Assembly: GCA_913064755.1 (NCBI GenBank)
Contig: CAJYBQ010000145.1
Coordinates: 1-7,618, forward strand
Reading direction: 5' to 3'
Source: an uncultured Alphaproteobacteria bacterium
GTDB lineage: Bacteria > Pseudomonadota > Alphaproteobacteria > Minwuiales > Minwuiaceae
Length of the DNA stretch: 7,618 nt
The notes below the pieces were generated by a model. It was not told the origin of the DNA. It worked only from the letters and a program-made list of their open reading frames with translations, and did not search any database. Positions 1 through 6,187 of this stretch are shown piece after piece; position 1 is the stretch's first letter; every line of letters begins with the position of its first letter. Position numbers and translations under genes: made by a program.

Positions 1-41
1 GCGACCGGTGAGGAATTCAGCAGAGCGTGTTCGTCCGGGGG

Positions 42-908
42 CTAGTCCTGCCGGTAGGACACCCAGGGCAGCGCCTGCGCGGTGGTTTCGTGCCCGGCGG
101 CGAACAGCGTCACCACCTCGTCGCGCAATTGCGTGTCGGTCATGCCTTCGCCGGTTTCCGGATCGCGGGCATCCAGCAACATCTGCAGCAGGTCCTCGCC
201 GGCTTCATCCGATGCACGACGGGTTTCGATCAGGTCCAGGATCATGCGATCCAGCGTGGCCAGGGCACGTTTCGCCTCGGGATCGCGAATCCGCGGCAGC
301 CATTCCGGCAGGCCCAGCATCTCGATCACCGGCGTTCGCCCGAAGCTGTTGATCAGGGTGCCGACGGCCTTGCCCAGTTCATCGATGGAACCGGCGATAT
401 CGCGGGAGAACAGTGTCCGCGCCACGATCTCCATCGTCAGGCGCATCATCTCCTGCGCGATGTCCACGTGCTTGCCCGTGTCGGCCAGCGCTTCCCAGCG
501 TTGCAGCAGCCCTTCGGTGCAGTCGGCCATGATGTCGGCCAGCACGCGCAGGCGCTTGTAGTGGAACGCGGGGGCCGCGATGCGGCGCTGCCTGCGCCAG
601 AACGCACCTTCCGACGTCAGCAGGCCGTTTCCCAGCGCCGGGCCGAGAATGCGGCGGTTCAGCCGACCCTTGGTATAGATCTCCGGCTTCTCGACCAGGA
701 CCTCGTGAATCCAGTCGGGGCGGTTGATCAGGATGAAGGGCTGAAAGCCGATGCGGCGGAACGTGTAGTCCTTGTCGAAGACGTAGGGCGGATAGACCTC
801 GATTATGTTGTCGCGGATCGTGCGGATCGTCTCCACAACGCTCAGGCGCCTGTCGGTGCCGGGATGGCGTTGCAGCGGACGGTCACTCAGGTCCACGGCA
901 TCGGTCAT
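42..908 (-). pseudogene. Cytochrome P450, truncated by a premature stop after the I helix
   Basis: This 288-codon frame encodes the N-terminal two thirds of a cytochrome P450, a heme monooxygenase normally near 450 residues. Visible are the C-helix FWRRQRR (WxxxR at 104-108, heme-propionate contact) followed by IAAPAFH, and the oxygen-binding I-helix AGHETTA (271-277). The frame then ends at TAG (42-44), before the K-helix ExxR and the Cys heme-ligand loop, so this product could not bind heme normally. In-frame codons beyond the TAG read PPDEHALL, which lines up in register with the usual HPDEHALL-like segment after the I helix; that hints at a nonsense mutation or local decay instead of a foreign junction. 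Only 41 bases remain after the stop, so the C-terminal part cannot be judged. The start is well supported: ATG overlaps the der TGA as ATGA, with GAGAGG (914-919) 5 bases upstream. Substrate is unknown. A sequencing error is an alternative to a true pseudogene. Confidence 0.7.
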
Positions 909-2263
909 TTACGCCTCTCGTCCTCGCTGGCAAACGGGTTCTTGGATTTGCGCAGCATAAGCCGGATCGGCACACCCTGCAGGCCAAAAGTTTCCCTCAG
1001 GCCATTGACCAGGTACCGTTCATAGGCAGAGGGCAGTTGCCCGCCCGAGGACGTGAACAGGCTGAAGGTCGGTGGCCGTGCCTTGACCTGCGTCACGTAG
1101 CGGATCTTGAAGCGGCGACCGTCAACCAGCGGCGGCGGATGCTTCCGCGTCATGTCCTCGATCCAGCGGTTCAGCCGCGCCGTGCTGATGCGCAGGTTCC
1201 ACGCCTTCTCGGCCTTCAGCACCGTGGGCAGCAACTTGTCGACACCGCGCCCCTTCAGGGCAGACAGGGTCACGATGGGGACGCCCTTGATCTGCGACAG
1301 CTGGGTTTCCAGCTTGTAGCGGATTTCCTCCATCGTCTCCGCGCCGTTCTCCACCAGGTCCCACTTGTTGATGCCGATGACCAGGCCACGGCCTTCTTCC
1401 TCGGTCTGGCGGGCGATCACCAGGTCCTGGCGCTCCAGCGGCTGGGTCGCATCGACCAGCAGGACCACGATCTCCGCGAACTGGACGGCACGCAGCCCGT
1501 CGGCCACGGCGAGTTTCTCCAGCTTCTGGTTCACCCGCGCCCGACGCCGCATGCCCGCGGTGTCGTAGAGACGGATGATCCGGCCTTCGTGTTTCCAGTC
1601 GACGGAAATGGAATCCCGCGTGATGCCGGCTTCCGGGCCGACCAGCATGCGGTCTTCGCCGATGATGCGGTTGATCAGCGTGGACTTGCCCGCGTTGGGT
1701 CGACCGACAATGGCCAGCATCAGCGGCCGATTGTCAGGATCCTCTTCCTCGTCGCTGTCATCCTCGTCCTGGGGGGCAAAGGGCAGCAGCGCGTCATGCA
1801 GTTCGACCAGTCCCTCGCCATGCTCCGCCGAGATCGCGACCGGATCACCCAGTCCCATGGCGAAGGCGTCGTAGATGCCGCCGTCACCGGCGCGGCCTTC
1901 GCACTTGTTGGCCACCAGGATCACCGGGACCTCGGTGCGGCGCAGCCAGTCACCGAAGTGCTGATCCAGCGGCGTCACACCGGCCCGCCCGTCGATGACG
2001 AACAGCGCGACGTCGGATTCCGCCAGCGCGATCTCCGTCTGCTGGCGCATGCGTGCTTCTAGGCTGTTGTCGAAGACCTCTTCCAGGCCGGCCGTGTCGA
2101 TGACGCGGAATTCCAGCCGCGCGATATGGCCCTGTCCCTCCCGCCGGTCGCGGGTGACGCCGGGCAGGTCGTCGACAAGGGCCAGACGCTTGCCCACCAG
2201 CCGATTGAACAGGGTGGACTTGCCGACATTGGGTCGACCGATGATCGCGACGGTGAAGGTCAT
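905..2263 (-). CDS. der: Ribosome assembly GTPase Der (EngA)
   Basis: Der is an essential GTPase with two tandem G domains and a C-terminal KH-like domain, needed for 50S ribosomal subunit maturation. The 452-residue length fits. First G domain: GRPNVGKS (9-16), GVTRD (35-39), DTAG (56-59), NKCE (119-122) and SAEHGEG (145-151). An acidic linker follows (166-177, nearly all Asp/Glu). Second G domain: GRPNAGKS (187-194), GITRD (213-217), DTAG (234-237), NKWD (299-302) and SALKGRG (334-340). The KH-like part shows [19 protein letters not shown] and ends in a basic tail with KSKNPFA. The first G4 motif has Glu where most family members have Asp; the second is canonical. The ATG at 2263 has no clear Shine-Dalgarno in the 14-base gap after bamB, so translation may depend on coupling. 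The TGA overlaps the start of the downstream P450 frame. Confidence 0.98.
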   Translation of the reverse strand: MTFTVAIIGRPNVGKSTLFNRLVGKRLALVDDLPGVTRDRREGQGHIARLEFRVIDTAGLEEVFDNSLEARMRQQTEIALAESDVALFVIDGRAGVTPLDQHFGDWLRRTEVPVILVANKCEGRAGDGGIYDAFAMGLGDPVAISAEHGEGLVELHDALLPFAPQDEDDSDEEEDPDNRPLMLAIVGRPNAGKSTLINRIIGEDRMLVGPEAGITRDSISVDWKHEGRIIRLYDTAGMRRRARVNQKLEKLAVADGLRAVQFAEIVVLLVDATQPLERQDLVIARQTEEEGRGLVIGINKWDLVENGAETMEEIRYKLETQLSQIKGVPIVTLSALKGRGVDKLLPTVLKAEKAWNLRISTARLNRWIEDMTRKHPPPLVDGRRFKIRYVTQVKARPPTFSLFTSSGGQLPSAYERYLVNGLRETFGLQGVPIRLMLRKSKNPFASEDERRK

Positions 2264-2277
2264 TCGTTAAGGCCGAT

Positions 2278-3615
2278 CTAGCGGTAGGCGACGAGGTCGC
2301 CGTCATCCGTGATGATGTAAAGTGTCTGGTTGGCGACGACGGGGGCGACGGAAACCGGGGCAGAGAACTTGATCCGTCCAAGTGCCGAGCCGTCATAGGG
2401 CGACATCGACCAGATCGTGCCGTCGCTGCCCGCAAGCAACAGCCGGTCGCCGGCAAGCACGGGGCCGACCCAGGTGATGCGGCCCCGGTTGTCCTCGACG
2501 TTGGTGAACTTCGGCATCTGCGTGACCCAGCGAATGCCGCCATCGCGGGTGGACAGGGCCACCAGCTCGGCCTCGTTGGTCACCAGGAACAGGAAGTCGC
2601 CGGCAAGCCAGGGCGTCTCGCTGCCCGCCATGTCCTGGTCCCAAAGGCGATTGCCCTGCCGCAGGTCATAGGCGGCGAGGTAGCCGCCGTGGCTGATCGC
2701 ATAGATCCTGTCGCCGTCGATCACCGGTTGGGCATCCAGGTCGTTGATGGACCCGAGCGGTGTGACCCGTCGTGCCCGCCCCAACTGATCGGACCAGAGT
2801 GCCTGGCCGGTGTCAGCGCGAAGCGCGTAGAGTTCACCGGAGGAATAGGGGGCGAGCACGAACGGCCCGGATGACGACGGGGCAGGGGCACCGATCAGTT
2901 CCGCCGCCTCGATGATGCCCTGGTGCACCCAGAGTTCGTTGCCGTCCTCGATATCCAGCGCGATCAGGCGATTCTCGGAGGCGAGGATGAAGATGCGACC
3001 GTTGGCGATGGTCGGCGCGCCACGCAGGGGGCCGTTGACCTTCTCCTGCCAGTAATAGCGACCGGTCGCCAGCTCCATGGCGTAGATATCGCCATAGGCC
3101 GTGGCGACGATCAGGCGACCCTCGCCTATGGCCATGCCGCCACCGACCTCGCCCAGGTCCTCGCCGCGACGGGCCAGGCCGACACGCCAGATCAGGTCAC
3201 CCGTCCGGGCGTTGAAGGCGGAGATGCGGGCGTGTGCATCCATGGTGTAGACGCGACCCGCGGCAACCATGGCCCGGGAAACGATCTGTTCCTGGTCGTC
3301 GGCACCCGAGCCGATGTCGGCAGTCCAGACCTTCTGCAGGTTCGGGCCGAGCGCCACGTGCTGCAGGACTCCGTTGGCCGTGCCAGCCTGCTGTGGCCAT
3401 TCCGCGTTGACGAAGGGGGCAGGCAGGATCACTTCCAGGTCCTGGACGCGCTGTTCCGGTTCCAGCGCCGTTTCCAGCGCCAGGATCGAAATGCGTTCAC
3501 CCGGCAGTTTCGGTTCCTCTGTCGCGAACCAGCCGCCCACCGTGTCGCAGCCGGTCAGGACCAGCGTCAGCAGGGCCAGGGTGGCAAGCCGCTTCAGGGG
3601 ACGACGGGCTGCCAT
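2278..3615 (-). CDS. bamB: Outer membrane assembly lipoprotein BamB
   Basis: BamB is the beta-propeller lipoprotein of the Bam complex, which folds proteins into the outer membrane. The chosen ATG gives 445 residues, slightly longer than E. coli BamB. It has a lipoprotein signal: basic n-region (RRPLKR, 4-9), hydrophobic core, and lipobox LTGC with the lipidated Cys at 23. The mature part carries repeated PQQ-propeller blade motifs ending in Trp: TGDLIW (138-143), TGRYYW (184-189), DGNELW (224-229), TGQALW (269-274), QGNRLW (320-325), DGGIRW (358-363) and a last DGTIW. An in-frame TTG 15 bases further upstream (3630) would add five residues and overlap the preceding gene; the ATG gives a normal signal peptide, has GGGG and GGA upstream, and starts one base after the preceding TGA, so it is preferred. 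Oddity: the residue after the lipidated Cys is Asp, which in E. coli causes inner-membrane retention. Der follows 14 bases later. Confidence 0.93.
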   Translation of the reverse strand: MAARRPLKRLATLALLTLVLTGCDTVGGWFATEEPKLPGERISILALETALEPEQRVQDLEVILPAPFVNAEWPQQAGTANGVLQHVALGPNLQKVWTADIGSGADDQEQIVSRAMVAAGRVYTMDAHARISAFNARTGDLIWRVGLARRGEDLGEVGGGMAIGEGRLIVATAYGDIYAMELATGRYYWQEKVNGPLRGAPTIANGRIFILASENRLIALDIEDGNELWVHQGIIEAAELIGAPAPSSSGPFVLAPYSSGELYALRADTGQALWSDQLGRARRVTPLGSINDLDAQPVIDGDRIYAISHGGYLAAYDLRQGNRLWDQDMAGSETPWLAGDFLFLVTNEAELVALSTRDGGIRWVTQMPKFTNVEDNRGRITWVGPVLAGDRLLLAGSDGTIWSMSPYDGSALGRIKFSAPVSVAPVVANQTLYIITDDGDLVAYR

Positions 3616-3616
3616 G

Positions 3617-4270
3617 TCATCCGACCCCAAGCGCCCGCAGGAACTGCCCGGCGCGGGCCTTCACACCTGCACTGGCGGTGGCGTCATTGGTCAGGTCGGT
3701 CAGGATCGCGACAGCCTTTTCGCGGTCGCCGTCATTCAGATGGGCCGCGGCCTGCAGTTCCAGCGCCAGGTTGCGGAACGGGCCGGAACCATCCAGCACC
3801 GGCTGCAACCGGTCGATGGCCGCGTCGCCGCCTTCCAGGCGCAGGGCCAGCATCGCGGCCTTGATCGCGGCCAGGTCGCGCTGGTCACCGGGCAGGGTGC
3901 TGTCCAGGCGGATGCGATCGAACGCGGAAAGCGCGCCGGCCTCGTCACCGGCCGCGGCTCGTGCCGCGGCGGCCTGCTGTCCGCCCAGCGCGCGGTAGCC
4001 ATCGGAGCCGTCGGCCACGAGGCGTTCGAAAATCTCGGCGGCCTCTGCCGGGCGCTCGTCTTCCAGCAGCGTCATGGCGCGTTCGAATTCCGCGCCCTGT
4101 TCCTGTTGCTGGTTGGCCGAATACTCACGCCAGGCCACGATCGCGACAGTCGCTGCCACAATCAGCACGACGACGCCAATGGCATAGCCGCCGTAGCGGC
4201 GTGCCATCTCGGTAGCCCGGTCGCGGCGGACATCTTCGTCCACCTCACGAAAGATAAGATCGTCGCTCAA
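3617..4270 (-). CDS. YfgM-like membrane-anchored tetratricopeptide-repeat protein
   Basis: This 217-residue protein resembles the YfgM family (TPR_21-type domain), an inner-membrane protein with a periplasm-facing TPR domain. In E. coli YfgM associates with the Sec translocon and periplasmic chaperones. The layout fits: a short charged cytoplasmic N-terminus (FREVDEDVRRDRATEMARRYG, about residues 7-27, typical of alphaproteobacterial members), one membrane helix (about 29-47, YAIGVVVLIVAATVAIVAW), a Q-rich stalk, then alanine-rich helical repeats to the C-terminus with TPR-like spacing (for example AEAAEIFERLV and GDREKAVAILTDL). The start is TTG, chosen because of an upstream AGGCGG and an in-frame TAA close behind it. 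Its TGA is separated by a single base from the bamB ATG, implying coupled expression. The order yfgM-bamB-der is the same as in E. coli, which is the best support for the name. Repeats are degenerate, so exact TPR boundaries cannot be set by eye. Confidence 0.85.
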   Translation of the reverse strand: MSDDLIFREVDEDVRRDRATEMARRYGGYAIGVVVLIVAATVAIVAWREYSANQQQEQGAEFERAMTLLEDERPAEAAEIFERLVADGSDGYRALGGQQAAAARAAAGDEAGALSAFDRIRLDSTLPGDQRDLAAIKAAMLALRLEGGDAAIDRLQPVLDGSGPFRNLALELQAAAHLNDGDREKAVAILTDLTNDATASAGVKARAGQFLRALGVG

Positions 4271-4275
4271 CGCTG

Positions 4276-4281
4276 CCGCCT
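4276..4281 (-). promoter_or_regulatory. Shine-Dalgarno sequence deciding a TTG start
   Basis: AGGCGG lies 5 bases upstream of the TTG at 4270. Going further upstream in the same frame there is a TAA five codons away and no ATG or GTG before it. The next in-frame ATG (codon 22) would remove the conserved N-terminal segment just before the membrane helix. Together these make TTG the only sensible start for the YfgM-like protein. Confidence 0.7.
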
Positions 4282-4319
4282 GCTGTTATGGGGGTCCGAA
4301 CCAGCGCACTAGATAGCGA

Positions 4320-4338
4320 TTGCATGGTGCGTATGCAA
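4320..4338. repeat. Perfect inverted repeat TTGCAT-N7-ATGCAA, operator-like
   Basis: On the plus strand the 19 bases read TTGCATGGTGCGTATGCAA: two perfectly complementary 6-base arms around a 7-base spacer. It sits about 50 bases upstream of the yfgM-like start and overlaps the best -35 candidate. This geometry suits a dimeric DNA-binding protein, but no regulator can be named. It is not followed by a T-run on the minus strand, so it is not a simple intrinsic terminator. A 6+6 repeat can also arise by chance in a 100-base gap, so function is uncertain; the repeat itself is seen directly. Confidence 0.45.
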
Positions 4339-4370
4339 ACGGCGTGAGGCCGCAGAGCAGGATTTTCCGC

Positions 4371-5180
4371 TCAGTTCGCCGCGATCAGGTCCCTGGCGAT
4401 GCGCGCGACATCGTTGCTGGCCTGGCTGAGCGGGTGCCGTTTCAGCATCGGGGTCTGTCGGCGGATGGTGTCGCCGACGTTCGGGTCGCGCAGGATGATC
4501 CCCGCCAGCCTGGGCTTCACCTTCAGGAAGTTCTCGCAGGCCGTGGACAGCTTGGAAAAGGTGCGCTCACCCTCCGCGCGGCCCTTGCACATGTTGACCA
4601 CCACCCGGAAATCCCCGCCGGGCCGGTCGGCGTGCAACAGCTTGATCAGGGCATAGGCGTCGGTGATCGCCGTCGGTTCTTCCGTGGTCACCACCATGGT
4701 CGGGCCGGTGTTCGCGGCCAGGCTGCGAATGCTGCGGTCGACGCCTGCACCCAGGTCCAGCACCACGTGATCGTAGACCTGGCCGGCGGCCAGCAGACCG
4801 TGGCGCAGCAGGCTGATCTGGTCATGGCGGACATTGGCCATCCGTGCCGACCCGGACCGCCCGGCCACGATGTCGAAGCCGGTATCGGGCGACCTGGTGA
4901 CCACGTCCTCGAACTTCCGTGTCCCCAGCACGGCCTCGCTGAGGTCGTGGGACGGGTTCAGGCCGAGTTGAATGTCGATGTTGGCCAGCCCCAGGTCACC
5001 GTCGAACAACAGCACCTTGCGCCCGGCCTGGGCCAGTGCGTGCGAAAGCGTGATCGCGAACCAGGTCTTGCCGACGCCACCCTTGCCCGAGGCAACGGTG
5101 ATCAGCTTGCGACCGGTCATGGCCTCCGGATGCGTCATGCCCTGATCGCCCGAACGGGATCTGATCTTGTAGTCGGTCAT
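4371..5180 (-). CDS. flhG: FlhG/FleN-type MinD-like ATPase, flagellar number regulator
   Basis: This 269-residue protein belongs to the MinD/ParA ATPase family. Beside flhF it is most likely FlhG (also called FleN or YlxH), which limits flagellar number and acts on FlhF. Visible motifs are the deviant Walker A GKGGVGKT (32-39) with its signature lysine K33, the DGDLGLAN segment (60-67, the Walker A' region, normally DADLGLAN), and Walker B DLGAG (142-146). A later stretch reads VVNMCKGRAEGERTF, and RLAGIILRDPNVGDTIRRQ is a typical FlhG-like C-terminal part. The ATG at 5180 overlaps the flhF TGA as ATGA and has AGGA at 5188-5191, 7 bases upstream, which supports this start over the internal ATGs at codons 15 and 21. 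The N-terminal 20 residues do not show the DQAxxLR activation motif known from some FlhG proteins. A 100-base gap follows, so this is probably the last gene of the flagellar unit. Confidence 0.9.
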   Translation of the reverse strand: MTDYKIRSRSGDQGMTHPEAMTGRKLITVASGKGGVGKTWFAITLSHALAQAGRKVLLFDGDLGLANIDIQLGLNPSHDLSEAVLGTRKFEDVVTRSPDTGFDIVAGRSGSARMANVRHDQISLLRHGLLAAGQVYDHVVLDLGAGVDRSIRSLAANTGPTMVVTTEEPTAITDAYALIKLLHADRPGGDFRVVVNMCKGRAEGERTFSKLSTACENFLKVKPRLAGIILRDPNVGDTIRRQTPMLKRHPLSQASNDVARIARDLIAAN

Positions 5181-6181
5181 GCTTGTATCCTGTATTCGTC
5201 CAGATCCGCCGCGCCGTCGGGATCATTGAGGATCAGGCGTGCGAGCCCGGTTGGTGTCAGGGGATGAAGCCCGTCGGCAATGACAGGGGACGCACCGGCC
5301 GCCGCGAAACCCAGCCCGGTCGAGGCCGCGGCAAGGATGCCGCCGATCCGCCGTGCGGTATCCAGCCGGGTGGCAATCAGGCGGGTCACGCCCAGTTCGG
5401 CGAAGACATGGGCAATATCCTCGTATTCATAGGGGTCGCCCCCGGCAGGCAGCACCAGCACCGGTTCCGCGTCGTTGATCTCTATGGTTTCACGCAGTTT
5501 CTGCATGTCCATGTCATCGAAGGGATTCACTCCCTCCGTGTCGATGATGCGCGGGCCGGACCATTCAAGGCGGCGGCCCGGGGACAGGCGGACAGGTCGA
5601 TTGTCCAGGATTTCCGCCAGTTCCATCAGCCGCATCTCTCCGCCCGGTCGCTCGATATCGGTTGTCGCGATCTTCAGCGCGCGTCCGGACAATGCCGACT
5701 CGACGGCAAACTTGGCGGCAACGATGGTCTTGCCTGCACCGGGCGGACCCACCAGCACCAGCGCCTTGTCGCCGGGGTGTCCAAACGGCGTGAAGCGAAA
5801 GACATCCTTGATCCCGGCGGCCAGGGAAATGGCGATCGACGGATCATTGACCTCCGCCGCGCGACGACAGAGCTTTTCGTTGACCTCGATCGGTGCGCCG
5901 TGAAACGCGACGGCGCGCAACAGGTGCTCGGCCTCTTCCGGCAGATCGTCATCGTCGTGGCCACCAAGCGGCAGCACGTTCTCGCCAAGGTCGCCGCGCC
6001 CCATGTCGGGATCGTGGACCTGGAAGCTCTCGGGCTGGTCCTCCGGATCGATCGCCGCCGTGACCTCGACCCCCTGCGCCGTGTCGCGGTTGCCGAGGAT
6101 GACGGCATCGCGACCGAGTTCCGCACGGACCTGCCGCAGGGCCTCACCCATGGTTCGCGCTGTGAAGGTGCGAATGCGCAT
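5177..6181 (-). CDS. flhF: Flagellar biosynthesis GTPase FlhF (divergent SRP-type GTPase)
   Basis: FlhF is an SRP-family GTPase that marks the site of flagellar assembly, usually at the cell pole, working with FlhG. The 334-residue protein starts with the family's MRIRTFTARTMGEALRQVR. A low-complexity acidic linker follows (DDDD at 76-79), then a helical N domain, then the G domain. Visible motifs are the P-loop GPPGAGKT (145-152), DIERPGG (175-181) where classical FlhF has DTYRIGA, DTEG (214-217) for the usual DTAG, and TRLD (271-274) for the usual TKLD, followed by ARRIGG. A C-terminal GLHPLTP segment matches the family's closing loop. The ATG at 6181 lies 6 bases after the flhA stop, and the TGA overlaps the flhG ATG, so flhA-flhF-flhG form one transcription unit. 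The motif drift is strong, but the P-loop and the final Asp of G4 are kept. Family assignment is secure from order and architecture; whether it hydrolyses GTP as well as classical FlhF is unknown. Confidence 0.92.
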   Translation of the reverse strand: MRIRTFTARTMGEALRQVRAELGRDAVILGNRDTAQGVEVTAAIDPEDQPESFQVHDPDMGRGDLGENVLPLGGHDDDDLPEEAEHLLRAVAFHGAPIEVNEKLCRRAAEVNDPSIAISLAAGIKDVFRFTPFGHPGDKALVLVGPPGAGKTIVAAKFAVESALSGRALKIATTDIERPGGEMRLMELAEILDNRPVRLSPGRRLEWSGPRIIDTEGVNPFDDMDMQKLRETIEINDAEPVLVLPAGGDPYEYEDIAHVFAELGVTRLIATRLDTARRIGGILAAASTGLGFAAAGASPVIADGLHPLTPTGLARLILNDPDGAADLDEYRIQA

Positions 6182-6187
6182 GAACTA

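Larger units (their letters stand above)
4271..4370 (-). promoter_or_regulatory. Intergenic region between flhG and yfgM-like gene, possible promoter
   Basis: This is the only gap of notable size in the window and the most likely place for a promoter of the yfgM-bamB-der block. Read on the minus strand it contains a weak sigma70-like pair, TTGCAT (4333-4338) and TATCTA with 17 bases between them, each matching about 3 of 6 consensus positions. The -35-like box is one arm of the inverted repeat described separately. A short CGGC/GCCG hairpin followed by only three T residues lies nearer the flhG end; it is too weak to call a terminator. Promoter assignment is inference from position plus a poor motif match. 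Confidence 0.3.

Noticed and set aside
27..1025. Long plus-strand open frame opposite the P450 and the end of der
   Set aside because: It is an antisense shadow in GC-rich DNA, has no recognisable domain, and runs across a gene boundary on the other strand.
1720..1770. Acidic run in Der as an insertion or frameshift
   Set aside because: Both G domains are intact on either side in one frame; the linker between the G domains varies in the family, so a simple acidic linker explains it.
3616..3630. TTG at 3630 as the bamB start
   Set aside because: It would overlap the preceding gene and adds an acidic GSDD stretch before a good signal peptide; the ATG at 3615 gives a standard lipoprotein signal.
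4337..4352. Small hairpin CGGC-CTCAC-GCCG followed by TTT downstream of flhG as a terminator
   Set aside because: The stem is only 4 base pairs and the T tract only three bases, too weak to call an intrinsic terminator.
4320..5267. 315-codon plus-strand open frame opposite flhG
   Set aside because: It is antisense to the clear MinD-like ATPase gene, with no domain and composition typical of shadow frames.
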